Part shown: one piece after another, positions 51,849-61,281 of the stretch
Numbering within the stretch: position 1 is the stretch's first letter
Layout: every line of letters starts with the position of its first letter
Assembly: GCF_036346295.1 (NCBI RefSeq)
Contig: NZ_CP107819.1
Location: 5,828,001 to 5,892,000, forward strand
Length of the DNA stretch: 64,000 bases
Direction: 5' to 3'
Origin: Streptomyces sp. NBC_00536
GTDB taxonomy: Bacteria; Actinomycetota; Actinomycetes; Streptomycetales; Streptomycetaceae
Notes under the pieces: generated by a model
The model's database searches: none
Seen by the model: only the letters and a program-made list of their open reading frames with translations
What the model was told of the DNA's origin: nothing
Program-made: the position numbers and the translations under genes

Positions 51849-52758
51849 CCGGGGACGGGAGCGCGGCGAGGAGCCGGAGCCCGTCCGGCCCGCCTCGGTG
51901 GCACGGGAGCAGGAGCAGGCCCGTACCGTCCCCGGGGCGGAAGCGCACGCGCCGGATCCGGAGCTGGCCGTGCTCGGCGGCCGGGCCGAGCGGCGCAGGC
52001 TGGCCCGCAAGGTCAGACGGCGCAGGCGCACCCGGCGGGCCGGTGAGCTGCCGCTGCTGGTCGCGGTGGCGCTGTGCATCGCCCTGGTCCTCAAGACCTT
52101 CCTCGTCCAGGCCTTCTACATCCCGTCGGGCTCGATGGAGCAGACGATCCGGATCGGCGACCGCGTCCTGGTGGACAAGCTGACGCCCTGGTTCGGCTCC
52201 AAGGTCGAGCGCGGTGACGTGGTGGTCTTCAAGGACCCCGGCGGCTGGCTGAAGGGCGAGTCCGCCCGGCCCGCCCCCGACCCGGTGGTCGTCAAGCAGA
52301 TCAAGCAGGGCCTGACCTTCATCGGCCTGCTGCCCTCGGCGAACGAACAGGACCTGATCAAGCGGGTCGTCGGGGTGGGCGGGGACACCGTCAAGTGCTG
52401 CGACGCCCGGGGCCGGGTCACCGTCAACGGAGCGCCGCTCGATGAGCCGTACGTGTCTCCCGGAAACGCTCCTTCCGAGATCATGTTCGAGGTGAAGGTG
52501 CCCGCGGGCAGGCTCTTCGTCCTCGGTGATCACCGGGCCAATTCGGCCGACTCCCGCTACCACCTCGACGAGGCCTTTCACGGCACGATCGCCGAGAGCG
52601 GCGTGGTGGGGCGGGCCATCGTGATCGCCTGGCCGTACGGGCACTGGCGGGAGTTCGACCAGCCCGCCACCTTCTTGTCCGTACCGGACCAGGAGCGCCG
52701 GGGACGCCGTGGACGGCGCGGGCGGCGTGGGCGTCGCGGGGCCGTCGCGTTCGCATAG
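51832..52758 (+). CDS. sipX: Type I signal peptidase (SipX-position paralogue)
   Basis: 308 residues. A basic/acidic cytosolic start, TM (LPLLVAVALCIALVLKTFLV), catalytic Ser101 in PSGSMEQT and Lys177 in DLIKRVVGVGGD, GDHRANSADSRYH box, then a C-terminal Arg/Gly-repeat tail ([16 protein letters not shown]). The GTG at 51832 has GGGAGG 5 nt upstream and lies inside sipW; ATG 51841 is the alternative. Confidence 0.93.
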   Translation: MADMGSRGRERGEEPEPVRPASVAREQEQARTVPGAEAHAPDPELAVLGGRAERRRLARKVRRRRRTRRAGELPLLVAVALCIALVLKTFLVQAFYIPSGSMEQTIRIGDRVLVDKLTPWFGSKVERGDVVVFKDPGGWLKGESARPAPDPVVVKQIKQGLTFIGLLPSANEQDLIKRVVGVGGDTVKCCDARGRVTVNGAPLDEPYVSPGNAPSEIMFEVKVPAGRLFVLGDHRANSADSRYHLDEAFHGTIAESGVVGRAIVIAWPYGHWREFDQPATFLSVPDQERRGRRGRRGRRGRRGAVAFA

Positions 52759-52863
52759 TGTGTCCTAGGTCTCCCGCGCCTTACTTGGGGAACTCCCGCT
52801 CGTTAAGGGAGGGGAGGGCCCCGCCGGTTCGGCGCGGGCGGCACATCGGAGTGAGGAGTGGAT

Positions 52864-53754
52864 GTGGGGGACGTGGCGGTAGGCGCACGATCCGGACGCG
52901 ATGAGCCCGAGGAGCGTCCCGAGGAGCGGCCGGAGGCAGCCGTCGAGAGCGAGACCCACGACGAAGACGGGAATCCGCGCGCGCACCGCTCCTTCTGGAA
53001 GGAGCTGCCGCTCCTCATCGGTATCGCACTGGTGCTGGCCCTGCTGATCAAGACCTTCCTGGTCCAGGCCTTCTCGATCCCGTCCGAGTCCATGCAGAAC
53101 ACCCTGCAGAAGGGTGACCGGGTCCTCGTCGACAAGCTGACCCCGTGGTTCGGTTCCGAGCCCGAGCGCGGCGAGGTCGTGGTCTTCCACGACCCGGCGG
53201 ACTGGCTCGCGGGCGAGCCCACTCCGGACCCGAACATCGCGCAGAAGGTGCTCAGCTTCATCGGTCTGATGCCCTCGGCCGAGGAGAAGGACCTGATCAA
53301 GCGGACCATCGCGGTCGGCGGGGACACCGTGGAGTGCAAGAAGGGCGGCCCGGTCGTCGTCAACGGCAAGCAGCTCGACGAGCCGTACATCTTCCCGGGC
53401 AACACCGCCTGCGACGACAAGCCCTTCGGCCCGCTGACCGTGCCCAAGGGCAAGATCTGGGTGATGGGCGACCACCGCCAGAACTCGCAGGACTCGCGCT
53501 GGCACCAGGAGGACTCGACGGGCGGCTTCGTGCCGGTCGACAAGGTCGTCGGGCGCGCCGTGGTGGTCGCCTGGCCGGTCACCCGCTGGGCCACGCTGCC
53601 GGTCCCGGACACCTTCGACCAGCAGGGCATCAACAAGCGGCCCGCAGCGACGGCGCTCGGCGCGGCCGCTCCGGCCGGGCTGGGCCTCGCGACGGCGCTG
53701 CCGATCGTGCTGTGGCGCAGGCGGAAGCTGACCAAGACGCCTACCGCCGGGTAG
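52864..53754 (+). CDS. sipY: Type I signal peptidase (SipY-position paralogue)
   Basis: 296 residues with two membrane segments: LPLLIGIALVLALLIKTFLV near the N-terminus and LGAAAPAGLGLATALPIVLW near the C-terminus. Ser76 in PSESMQNT and Lys146 in DLIKRTIAVGGD are the dyad; GDHRQNSQDSRWH is box E. The GTG at 52864 is preferred since GAGGAG ends 5 nt before it; GTG 52858 overlaps that site. The C-terminal extra TM is characteristic of streptomycete SipY/SipZ types. Confidence 0.92.
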   Translation: MGDVAVGARSGRDEPEERPEERPEAAVESETHDEDGNPRAHRSFWKELPLLIGIALVLALLIKTFLVQAFSIPSESMQNTLQKGDRVLVDKLTPWFGSEPERGEVVVFHDPADWLAGEPTPDPNIAQKVLSFIGLMPSAEEKDLIKRTIAVGGDTVECKKGGPVVVNGKQLDEPYIFPGNTACDDKPFGPLTVPKGKIWVMGDHRQNSQDSRWHQEDSTGGFVPVDKVVGRAVVVAWPVTRWATLPVPDTFDQQGINKRPAATALGAAAPAGLGLATALPIVLWRRRKLTKTPTAG

Positions 53755-53799
53755 GGTGCCGCCCAGGTCGACGATCTCCGAGGTGCTGGGGGCGCTGGT

Positions 53800-54594
53800 A
53801 TGGGCAGGTCACAAGGTTCTGTACAAGGTTCTATAGGCGGCAGGGATGGCCGCGGCGGCCTCGGCAATGTGTTGTCGGGGATCGCCGTGGCCATCGGCTT
53901 TGCCCTGTTCCTCGGCGGTTTCGTGTGGGGCGCGCTGGTCTACCAGCCGTACACCGTGCCGACCGAGTCGATGGTTCCGACGGTGCAGGCCGGGGACCGG
54001 GTGCTGGCGCAGCGGATCGACGGCTCCGAGGTACGCCACGGGGACGTGGTGATCTTCACTGATTCCGTGTGGAGCGATTCGCCGATGGTCAAGCGGGTCG
54101 TCGGGGTCGGCGGCGACACGGTGCGCTGCTGTGACGCGGCGGGCCGGCTGACCCTGAACGGCAAGCCGCTGGTCGAGCCGTACATCGCCGACCCGAAGTC
54201 GACCCAGGAGAGCACGGGCTCGGGCAAGGCCTCGGACGTCACCTTCGAGGTCACGGTCCCGCAGGGCAAGCTCTTCCTGCTCGGCGACCGGCGCTCGGTC
54301 TCCCTGGACTCCCGGGCCCACCTGCAGGAGGCCGGTCAGGGCATGGTCCCGCTGACCTCGGTGAGCGCGCGGGTGGACGCCCGGGCGTGGCCGGACCCCT
54401 CGATGCTGGCGCGGCCGGACAGCACGTACGCCGCGCTGCCGGGCGGAACCTCGCGCCCGGGCCCGCTGCGGCTCCAGCTGGCCGCGGTGGTGGCCGGGGC
54501 GGCGCTGGTGGTCCTCGGGGCTGCCTACGGGCCGCTGGCGCGCGTCCTCGGGCGCTCGGGGCGGCGGCGGGAGCGCACCGGTGTCCGGGTCTGA
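53800..54594 (+). CDS. sipZ: Type I signal peptidase (SipZ-position paralogue)
   Basis: 264 residues, TM near residues 25-47 (GIAVAIGFALFLGGFVWGAL), Ser57 in VPTESMVPTV and Lys98 in MVKRVVGVGGD, GDRRSVSLDSRAH box and a second TM (AAVVAGAALVVLGAAYGPLA) at the C-terminus. ATG at 53800. The N-terminal coding region has a direct repeat AAGGTTCT at 53812 and 53825. The 3' end overlaps the nudix gene by 14 nt. Confidence 0.93.
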   Translation: MGRSQGSVQGSIGGRDGRGGLGNVLSGIAVAIGFALFLGGFVWGALVYQPYTVPTESMVPTVQAGDRVLAQRIDGSEVRHGDVVIFTDSVWSDSPMVKRVVGVGGDTVRCCDAAGRLTLNGKPLVEPYIADPKSTQESTGSGKASDVTFEVTVPQGKLFLLGDRRSVSLDSRAHLQEAGQGMVPLTSVSARVDARAWPDPSMLARPDSTYAALPGGTSRPGPLRLQLAAVVAGAALVVLGAAYGPLARVLGRSGRRRERTGVRV

Positions 54595-55072
54595 GGTCCG
54601 CAAGGTCTCCCGGGTGATCCTGCTGGACCCGGCGGACCGGATCCTGCTGCTGCACGGGTTCGAGCCGGAGGATCCGGGGGAGAGCTGGTGGTTCACCCCG
54701 GGCGGCGGGCTGGAGGGCGCCGAGACCCGTGAGCAGGCCGCGCTGCGGGAACTCGCGGAGGAGACGGGGATCACAGAGGTGGAGCTGGGGCCGGTGCTCT
54801 GGCAGCGCCACTGCGCGTTCCCCTTCGACGGGCGCCGCTGGGAACAGGACGAGTGGTACTTCCTGGCCCGGACCGACCGCACCGAGGTGGCCACCGACGG
54901 CTTCACCGAGCTGGAGCGGCGCAGCGTCACCGGAGCCAGGTGGTGGACCTCCGAGGAACTTCTCGTGGCCCGTGAGACGGTGTACCCGACCAGACTCGGC
55001 GAGCTGCTGCGCACGCTGCTCGCGGAGGGTCCGCCGGGTGCGCCGGTGATCCTGGCCCCGGAAATCGTTTAG
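54581..55072 (+). CDS. Nudix hydrolase
   Basis: 163 residues with the complete Nudix box: GGGLEGAETREQAALRELAE followed by ETGI, around residues 47-70. Hydrolyses a nucleoside diphosphate linked to X; substrate unknown. The GTG at 54581 lies within the end of sipZ, so it is in the sip operon. WFTPGGGLE and WYFLARTDRTEVATDGFTE are typical of MutT-like proteins. Confidence 0.92.
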   Translation: MSGSEVRKVSRVILLDPADRILLLHGFEPEDPGESWWFTPGGGLEGAETREQAALRELAEETGITEVELGPVLWQRHCAFPFDGRRWEQDEWYFLARTDRTEVATDGFTELERRSVTGARWWTSEELLVARETVYPTRLGELLRTLLAEGPPGAPVILAPEIV

Positions 55073-55127
55073 GGGCGCACGGGCCTGGCGCACAATAGGG
55101 GGACGCACGGCTGAAGGGGAACATGCC

Positions 55128-55436
55128 ATGAGCGCCGAGGACCTCGAGAAGTACGAGACCGAGATGGAGCTGAAGCTCTATCGGGAGTACCGCGACGTCG
55201 TCGGGCTGTTCAAGTACGTGATCGAGACCGAACGTCGTTTCTATTTGACCAACGACTATGAGATGCAGGTGCATTCGGTCCAGGGCGAGGTCTTCTTCGA
55301 GGTCTCGATGGCGGATGCCTGGGTCTGGGACATGTACCGGCCGGCCCGGTTCGTCAAGCAGGTACGGGTGTTGACGTTCAAGGACGTGAACATCGAGGAG
55401 CTCAACAAGAGCGACTTGGAGCTGCCGGGCAGCTGA
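55128..55436 (+). CDS. DUF2469 family protein
   Basis: 102 residues, MSAEDLEKYETEMELKLYRE, YVIETERRFYLTNDYEMQVH, GEVFFEVSMADAWVWDMYRP. Matches the highly conserved actinobacterial DUF2469 family, always close to yraN and the signal peptidases; function unknown. ATG at 55128 with AAGGGGAA upstream. Confidence 0.95.
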   Translation: MSAEDLEKYETEMELKLYREYRDVVGLFKYVIETERRFYLTNDYEMQVHSVQGEVFFEVSMADAWVWDMYRPARFVKQVRVLTFKDVNIEELNKSDLELPGS

Positions 55437-55540
55437 TTCACCCGATGGGGTGAGTGGGTTGTCCACAACGCCCGGGTTGTCCACCAAGATCCACACGATG
55501 GGCGGGGCCGCGGGATCGTCGGTGCCGGAGGTGGTGCCGG

Positions 55541-55990
55541 ATGGACGCGAAGGGCGTGGCACAGGTACGGAAATCGGCGGGGCGGAAATCGGCGGGGCGG
55601 GCGTCGGAGGGGCGGGCCGCGGCCCGGCGGGCGCTCGGGCGGTACGGCGAGGAGCTGGCCGCCCGGCGGCTGACCGGGGCCGGGATGACCGTCATCGCCC
55701 GGAACTGGCGCTGCCGGGGCGGTGAGATCGACATCATCGCCCGCGACGGGGACGCCCTCGTCGTCTGCGAGGTCAAGACCCGGCGGGCCGGACGCCCCGG
55801 CCGGCCGATGTTCGAACATCCGATGGCCGCGGTCCGGCCCGGCAAGACCGACCGGCTGAGGCTGCTCGCCGGGCGCTGGCTCGCCGATCACGGCGGACCA
55901 CCGCCGGGCGGGGTCCGCATCGACCTGGTCGGCGTGGTGCTGCCCCGGCGCGGGGCGCCCCTGGTGGAACACGTCAGGGGGGCGGCCTGA
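55541..55990 (+). CDS. yraN: YraN/UPF0102 nuclease-fold protein
   Basis: 149 residues. The core after residue ~28 is [49 protein letters not shown], the Holliday-junction-resolvase-like fold with Glu/Asp and the ExK motif (GGEIDII, EVKTR). Start at ATG 55541 with GGAGGTGG upstream. The first part contains a coding tandem repeat ([15 protein letters not shown]). Its stop overlaps the chlI ATG (TGATG). Confidence 0.95.
   Translation: MDAKGVAQVRKSAGRKSAGRASEGRAAARRALGRYGEELAARRLTGAGMTVIARNWRCRGGEIDIIARDGDALVVCEVKTRRAGRPGRPMFEHPMAAVRPGKTDRLRLLAGRWLADHGGPPPGGVRIDLVGVVLPRRGAPLVEHVRGAA
55570..55614 (+). repeat. Tandem 15-bp coding repeat in yraN
   Basis: GAAATCGGCGGGGCG at 55570-55584 and 55585-55599 is exact, and a diverged third copy is at 55600-55614. 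In frame, it encodes [10 protein letters not shown] and ASEGR. Confidence 0.9.
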
Positions 55991-57618
55991 TGGGATTCGC
56001 GCGGACCTGCTCGGTGGCGCTGGTCGGCGTCGAGGGCGTGGTGGTCGAGGTCCAGGCCGACCTCGAACCGGGGGTGGCCGCCTTCACCCTGGTCGGGCTC
56101 CCCGACAAGACGCTCGTGGAGAGCCGGGACCGGGTGCGGGCCGCCGTGGTCAACTCCGGCGCCGAATGGCCCCAGAAGAAGCTCACGGTCGGGCTGAGCC
56201 CGGCCTCCGTCCCCAAATCCGGCTCCGGGTTCGACCTCGCCGTGGCCGCCGCCGTCCTGGGCGCGGCGGAGCGGGTGGACCCGGCGGTCATCGCGGATCT
56301 GCTGCTCATCGGTGAACTCGGGCTCGACGGGCGGGTGCGGCCGGTGCGGGGGATCCTGCCCGCGGTGCTCGCCGCCGCCGAGGCGGGGTACCGGCAGGTG
56401 GTGGTGCCGCAGCAGTGCGCGGCCGAGGCCGCGCTGGTGCCCGAGGTGTCGGTGCTGGGGGTGCGGAGCCTGCGCCAGCTGATCGCCGTGCTGACCGACG
56501 GGGAGGTCCCGGACGAGGGGCCCCCGGATGCCTTCGGGCGGCCCGATCCGATGACGGCCGGACTGGTGCTCCCGGGGGCCGGCCTCGGAACGGGGCTGGC
56601 GGGCGGGGGGTACGGAGCCTGCGCGCCGCCCGACCTCGCGGACGTGGCGGGGCAGCACGGAGCCCGGCGGGCGCTGGAGGTGGCCGCCGCGGGCGGGCAC
56701 CACCTGTTCCTGACCGGTCCGCCGGGCGCGGGCAAGACCATGCTGGCCGAGCGGCTGCCCGGGATCATGCCGCCGCTCACCCGGCAGGACTCGCTGGAGG
56801 TCACCGCCGTCCATTCGGTCGCGGGCATCCTGCCGCCCGGTGAGCCCCTGGTGACCGTGGCGCCGTACTGCGCCCCGCACCACTCCGCGACCATGCAGTC
56901 CCTGGTGGGCGGGGGCAACGGGATGCCCCGGCCCGGGGCCGTGTCGCTGGCCCACCGCGGGGTGCTGTTCCTGGACGAGGCTCCCGAATTCAGCGGGCGG
57001 GTGCTGGACGCGCTGCGCCAGCCGCTGGAATCCGGTCAGGTGGTGATCGCGCGGGCCGCCGGGGTGATGCGGCTGCCGGCCCGGTTCCTGATGGTGCTCG
57101 CCGCCAACCCCTGCCCCTGCGGGCGCCAGACCCTGCACGGTGCGGGCTGCGAGTGCTCGCCCTCGGCCGTCCGGCGCTACCAGGGGAGACTGTCCGGGCC
57201 GCTGCTGGACCGGGTGGACCTGCGGGTCGGGGTGGAGCCCGTCAGCCGGTCCGATCTCGTGGGCCGCAGTGGCGGCCGGGGCGAGAGCAGCGAGGCCGTG
57301 GCTCTGCGGGTGGCCGGGGCCAGGGCCCGGGCGGCGGAGCGGCTCGCCGACACCCCCTGGCGGATCAACGCCGAGGTGCCGGGCCACGAGCTGCGCACCC
57401 GCTGGCTGCCCGCGCCGGGCGCCCTGGCCCAGGCCGAGCGGGACCTGGAGCGGGGCCTGCTCACCGCGCGCGGCCTGGACCGGGTGCTGCGGGTCGCCTG
57501 GACGGTGGCCGACCTGGCCGGCAAGGGCCGCCCCGATCCCCATGACGTGGCGGTCGCCCTGGAACTGCGCACCGGCATCGCCCGCGGCGTCCCGCTCCCG
57601 CAGGAGTGCCGGTCATGA
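55990..57618 (+). CDS. comM: Mg-chelatase-like AAA ATPase of the ComM/YifB family
   Basis: 542 residues: N-terminal S5-like domain (CSVALVGVEGVVVEVQADLEPG), Walker A GPPGAGKT at 244-251, LFLDEAPEFSGRVLDALRQP (Walker B), and ANPCPCGRQTLHGAGCECSP, a zinc-finger-like cluster typical of the family. In Gram-negatives ComM remodels branches during transformation; in actinobacteria the role is unproved. Overlaps yraN and dprA (ATGA). Confidence 0.95.
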   Translation: MGFARTCSVALVGVEGVVVEVQADLEPGVAAFTLVGLPDKTLVESRDRVRAAVVNSGAEWPQKKLTVGLSPASVPKSGSGFDLAVAAAVLGAAERVDPAVIADLLLIGELGLDGRVRPVRGILPAVLAAAEAGYRQVVVPQQCAAEAALVPEVSVLGVRSLRQLIAVLTDGEVPDEGPPDAFGRPDPMTAGLVLPGAGLGTGLAGGGYGACAPPDLADVAGQHGARRALEVAAAGGHHLFLTGPPGAGKTMLAERLPGIMPPLTRQDSLEVTAVHSVAGILPPGEPLVTVAPYCAPHHSATMQSLVGGGNGMPRPGAVSLAHRGVLFLDEAPEFSGRVLDALRQPLESGQVVIARAAGVMRLPARFLMVLAANPCPCGRQTLHGAGCECSPSAVRRYQGRLSGPLLDRVDLRVGVEPVSRSDLVGRSGGRGESSEAVALRVAGARARAAERLADTPWRINAEVPGHELRTRWLPAPGALAQAERDLERGLLTARGLDRVLRVAWTVADLAGKGRPDPHDVAVALELRTGIARGVPLPQECRS

Positions 57619-58802
57619 CCGGGGCCGGGGCCGCCCCGCAGGAGGAGGAGCGGGCCCGGGCCGCGCTCACCAGGGTGCTGGAGCCCGGGGACGAGCGGGC
57701 CGGACGCCTGCTGAGGGAGCGCGGCGCGGTCGCCCTGATACGGGAACTGACCGCCGCGCCCGGCCGGGGAGACGGGGGCCCGGCCGGGCTGGGCGCGCGG
57801 CGGCTCGACGGGTACCGCAGGCGGGCGGCGGCCGCCGACCCCGACCGGGACCTGGCCGCCGCGGCGGAGGTCGGCGGCCGCTTCCTGTGCCCGGGCTCGC
57901 CGCACTGGCCGACACAGCTCGACGACCTGGGGGACGCGCGGCCCGTCGGACTGTGGCTGCGCGGCCTGCCCGACCTGCGCAGCTGGGCCCTGCGCTCGGT
58001 CGCGGTGGTCGGCGCCCGCGCCTGCACCCCGTACGGCGCCCACATGGCGCAGACCCTGGCCGCAGGGCTCGCCGAGCGTGGCTGGGTGGTGGTGTCCGGC
58101 GCGGCGTACGGGATCGACGGAGCGGCCCATCGCGGGGCGCTCGCCGCGGGCGGGGCCACGGCGGCGGTGCTGGCCTGCGGTGTGGACGTCGCCTACCCCC
58201 GGGGACACGCCGGGCTGCTCGGCCGGATCGCCGAACAGGGACTGGTGATCGGTGAACTCCCGCCGGGCAGCCATCCCACGCCCAGCCGCTTCGTCCTGCG
58301 CAACCGCGTGATCGCCGCGTTGACCCGGGGGACCGTGGTCGTCGAGGCGGCCCATCGCAGCGGTTCGCTGGTCACCGCCCGGCGGGCGCAGGGGCTCGGC
58401 CGCTTCACCATGGGCGTCCCCGGACCCGCCACCAGCGGGCTGTCGGCCGGGGTGCACGAACTGCTGCGCGGGGAAGGGGTGCTGGTCACGGACGCCGCGG
58501 AGGTGGTCGAGCTGGTCGGCGCCATGGGGGAGCTGGCTCCCGAGCGGCGCGGGCCGGTGCTCGCCCGGGACCTGCTGCACCCGGACACCGCCCGGGTGCT
58601 GGAAGCGCTGCCCGCCGGACGGCCCGTCCGGGCGGCGGACCTCGCCCGCGCCGCGGGCACGGGCACCGATGAAGTCATCGGCAGACTGTACGAACTTCAC
58701 TCTCTGGGGTTCGTCGAACGGCAGGGCGACGAATGGCAGTTGAGCAGGCAATCACATGGCGGAGCCACTCAAACCGGTGGCACCCGGCGAGGCGGTCATT
58801 GA
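57615..58802 (+). CDS. dprA: DNA-processing protein DprA
   Basis: 395 residues. The Rossmann core runs from about residue 135: VVGARACTPYGAHMAQTLAA, GAAYGIDGAAHRGALAAGG, VLACGVDVAYPRGHAGLLGR, SRFVLRNRVIAALTRG, VEAAHRSGSLVTARRA. C-terminal winged helix (GTGTDEVIGRLYELHSLGFV). Loads RecA on incoming single-stranded DNA. ATG at 57615 overlaps chlI/comM. It follows chlI in the order yraN-comM-dprA. Confidence 0.95.
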   Translation: MTGAGAAPQEEERARAALTRVLEPGDERAGRLLRERGAVALIRELTAAPGRGDGGPAGLGARRLDGYRRRAAAADPDRDLAAAAEVGGRFLCPGSPHWPTQLDDLGDARPVGLWLRGLPDLRSWALRSVAVVGARACTPYGAHMAQTLAAGLAERGWVVVSGAAYGIDGAAHRGALAAGGATAAVLACGVDVAYPRGHAGLLGRIAEQGLVIGELPPGSHPTPSRFVLRNRVIAALTRGTVVVEAAHRSGSLVTARRAQGLGRFTMGVPGPATSGLSAGVHELLRGEGVLVTDAAEVVELVGAMGELAPERRGPVLARDLLHPDTARVLEALPAGRPVRAADLARAAGTGTDEVIGRLYELHSLGFVERQGDEWQLSRQSHGGATQTGGTRRGGH

Positions 58803-58880
58803 CCTGGGGCGTTCCGGTGAAAGAGTGAAGCCGATGAGAGACGCGGTCTTCCCGGTGGCAGTCGCCGGGACCGTGCGCGA

Positions 58881-58926
58881 GGCGCCGGTCCCGGGCCTCC
58901 CGTGCGAGGCGGGAGGCCCCGGCGCC
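58881..58926 (+). terminator. Hairpin between dprA and whiG
   Basis: 10-bp perfect inner stem (58893-58902 with 58910-58919) extended by GGCGCCG/CGGCGCC outer arms, 85 bp upstream of whiG. Probably ends the dprA transcript. Confidence 0.55.
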
Positions 58927-59011
58927 CCCGTGCGATCCCGTACTCTTCGCGCACCGCGACACTTTCGTCACGCTACGCTCCCAAGGAATCCGGCTCCGGC
59001 AAAGGCGAAGC

Positions 59012-59845
59012 ATGCCCCAGCACACCTCAGGGTCTGACCGCGCTGCGGTGCCCCCCGCTGCCCGTGGCAGCGTGCGGACCACCGCGCCCTCGCCCCTGGA
59101 CGCGTTGTGGCGCTCGTACAAGGAATCGGGGGACGAGCGTCTGCGGGAACAGCTGATCCTGCACTACTCACCCCTCGTCAAGTACGTGGCCGGGCGGGTC
59201 AGCGTCGGCCTGCCGCCCAATGTCGAGCAGGCCGATTTCGTCTCCTCCGGGGTCTTCGGACTGATCGACGCCATCGAGAAGTTCGACATCGAGCGCTCCA
59301 TCAAGTTCGAGACATATGCGATCACCCGGATCCGGGGCGCGATGATCGACGAACTGCGCGCCCTGGACTGGATCCCGCGCTCGGTCCGGCAGAAGGCGCG
59401 GGCCGTCGAGCGGGCGTACGCGACGCTCGAAGCCCAGCTGCGCCGCACGCCGACCGAGATCGAGGTCGCCGACGAGATGGGGGTCGCGCTGGAGGAACTC
59501 CACGCGGTCTTCAGCCAGTTGTCGCTGGCCAATGTGGTCGCCCTGGAGGAACTGCTGCATGTCGGCGGCGAGGGCGACCGGCTCTCGCTGATGGACACGC
59601 TGGAGGACACCGCCGCCGACAACCCGGTGGCCGTCGCCGAGGACCGCGAGCTGCGCAGGCTGCTCGCGCGGGCCATCAACACGCTGCCCGACCGGGAGAA
59701 GACGGTGGTGACCCTCTACTACTACGAGGGGCTCACCCTGGCCGAGATCGGTCATGTCCTCGGGGTCACCGAGAGCCGGGTCAGCCAGATCCACACCAAG
59801 TCGGTCCTGCAGCTGCGGGCCAAGCTGGCGGATGTGGGGCGCTGA
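59012..59845 (+). CDS. whiG: Sporulation RNA polymerase sigma factor WhiG (FliA type)
   Basis: 277 residues, sigma-28 family. Region 2 is [59 protein letters not shown] and [19 protein letters not shown]; region 4 ends with [20 protein letters not shown] then [20 protein letters not shown]. Drives early spore-maturation genes in aerial hyphae and is held by the anti-sigma RsiG. ATG at 59012. No good vegetative promoter was identified just upstream. Confidence 0.97.
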   Translation: MPQHTSGSDRAAVPPAARGSVRTTAPSPLDALWRSYKESGDERLREQLILHYSPLVKYVAGRVSVGLPPNVEQADFVSSGVFGLIDAIEKFDIERSIKFETYAITRIRGAMIDELRALDWIPRSVRQKARAVERAYATLEAQLRRTPTEIEVADEMGVALEELHAVFSQLSLANVVALEELLHVGGEGDRLSLMDTLEDTAADNPVAVAEDRELRRLLARAINTLPDREKTVVTLYYYEGLTLAEIGHVLGVTESRVSQIHTKSVLQLRAKLADVGR

Positions 59846-59873
59846 GCCCCCGGCACCTCCGTAGAGTGGTCGC

Positions 59874-60455
59874 GTGCCCAGGATTCGAGCGGCCTCCGTG
59901 GCCGAGCACCGGACGATGCAGCGAGGCGCCCTGCTGGACGCCGCGCGCTCCCTGCTGTCCGAAGGCGGGACGGAAGCGCTGAGCTTCCCCGCCCTCGCCG
60001 AGCGGACCGGCCTCGCCCGGTCCTCCGTCTACGAGTACTTCCGCTCCCGCGCGGCGGTGGTCGAAGAACTGTGCGCGGTGGACTTCCCCGTCTGGGCCGC
60101 CGAGATCGAGGCCGCGATGGAGCGGGCCGCGACACCGGAAGCGAAGATCGAGGCGTACGTCCGCAGCCAGCTCGGGCTGGTGGGCGACCAGCGGCACCGG
60201 GCCGTGGTGGCGATCTCGGCCAGCGAGCTGGACGCCGGGGCGCGGGAGAAGATCCGCGCCGCGCACGGAGGGCTGATCGCGATGATCGTCGAAGCGCTGG
60301 CCGCCCTCGGCCAGGAGCAGCCGCGGCTGGCCGCGATGCTGCTGCAGGGTGTCGTGGACGCCGCGGTGCGCCGGATCGAGCTGGGCGCGGGCGAGGACCC
60401 GGCCGAGGTGACCGAGACCGCCGTCTCCATGGCCCTGCGGGGCGTCCGGGGCTGA
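59874..60455 (+). CDS. TetR-family transcriptional regulator
   Basis: 193 residues. HTH at about residues 25-60: RGALLDAARSLLSEGGTEAL, FPALAERTGLARSSVYEYFR. Variable helical ligand domain after that. GTG start at 59874. Downstream of whiG (28 bp), so possibly co-transcribed; no regulatory target is obvious. Confidence 0.93.
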   Translation: MPRIRAASVAEHRTMQRGALLDAARSLLSEGGTEALSFPALAERTGLARSSVYEYFRSRAAVVEELCAVDFPVWAAEIEAAMERAATPEAKIEAYVRSQLGLVGDQRHRAVVAISASELDAGAREKIRAAHGGLIAMIVEALAALGQEQPRLAAMLLQGVVDAAVRRIELGAGEDPAEVTETAVSMALRGVRG

Positions 60456-60463
60456 GAGCCCCG
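60447..60463. terminator. Terminator overlapping the TetR gene stop
   Basis: CGGGGCT/AGCCCCG (60447-60453 with 60457-60463), loop GAG; lies between two convergent genes and overlaps the TGA stop. Confidence 0.55.
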
Positions 60464-60497
60464 CCGCTCAGGGAGTCCCGGGGAGTCCCAGGAAGTC

Positions 60498-61031
60498 TCA
60501 GGGAGCCCGCGGCAGCAGCCTCGGAGCCGGGCGCGGGAGCAGGGTCAGCGGGTTGAGATAGGTCTCGCCCGCCAGCAGGCCCCAGTGCAGGCACGGGCTC
60601 GCGCAGTGACCGCCGGGTTCGAGGACCGCGACCCGGAGGCCCGCGCTCACCTGGTCGCCCTCCGCGACGAGGGCGCGTACCGGCTCGTACGTCGTGCGCA
60701 GACCGCCCGGCAGGGTGAGGGAGAGCACCCCGCGCCCCGCCACCCGTCCGGCGTAGAACACCCGGCCCGGACCCACCGCCCGGATCTCCGCGCCCACCGG
60801 CGCGGCCAGGTCCACACCCCGGTGGCCCGCCGCATACGGCGTGGGCGGCGGATCCCACCACCGCGCCACCCGCAGCGGGGCGGGCAGCGGCCGCCCGCCG
60901 CCCCCGGCGGACACCGGCCCCGGTGTGGAAGAGGGAGCGGGAGAGGGCGCGGAGACGGGCGCGGGCACCGGGGCGAGCGCCGGCGCCGGGGTCATCAGCA
61001 GGGTCACGATCAGCAAGGTCAGGGTCTTCAT
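60498..61031 (-). CDS. M23-type peptidoglycan peptidase-like protein with altered HxH motif
   Basis: 177 residues with a signal peptide ([20 protein letters not shown]), Pro/Ser-rich linker, and an M23/LytM domain: [19 protein letters not shown] holds the first His and Asp ligands, [20 protein letters not shown], then [19 protein letters not shown]. In M23 enzymes the last motif is HxH; here it is CLH, so the first His is Cys. Start at 61031 gives the signal peptide; longer readings do not. Convergent to TetR; divergent from rpsB. Confidence 0.85.
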   Translation of the reverse strand: MKTLTLLIVTLLMTPAPALAPVPAPVSAPSPAPSSTPGPVSAGGGGRPLPAPLRVARWWDPPPTPYAAGHRGVDLAAPVGAEIRAVGPGRVFYAGRVAGRGVLSLTLPGGLRTTYEPVRALVAEGDQVSAGLRVAVLEPGGHCASPCLHWGLLAGETYLNPLTLLPRPAPRLLPRAP

Positions 61032-61281
61032 GACCCCACGGTCCCGCGCGGGACGCACACCCCGCCGCGGCCTGTGGACGGCCGGTCCCTTGTGGAAATC
61101 GGCGTCACCCGGCATACCGCCGGGTCCCGTACACTTCTTGTGGCGATCCGGGTCACCGGGTCGACTTCGCACGCCCCAGCACCGGCCGCTCAGGCCGCGT
61201 GGCAGCGTCTCTCGGTCCCCTCGGCGGGGGCAGGGCGCGGTGGGGCGTCAGGAACCAAACCGAGAAAACAAGGAGATGGCC

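Noticed and set aside
58756..59037. A 93-codon ORF starting in the end of dprA and running into whiG
   Set aside because: No ribosome-binding site, no domain, overlaps the hairpin and the whiG start, and composition is that of non-coding sequence.
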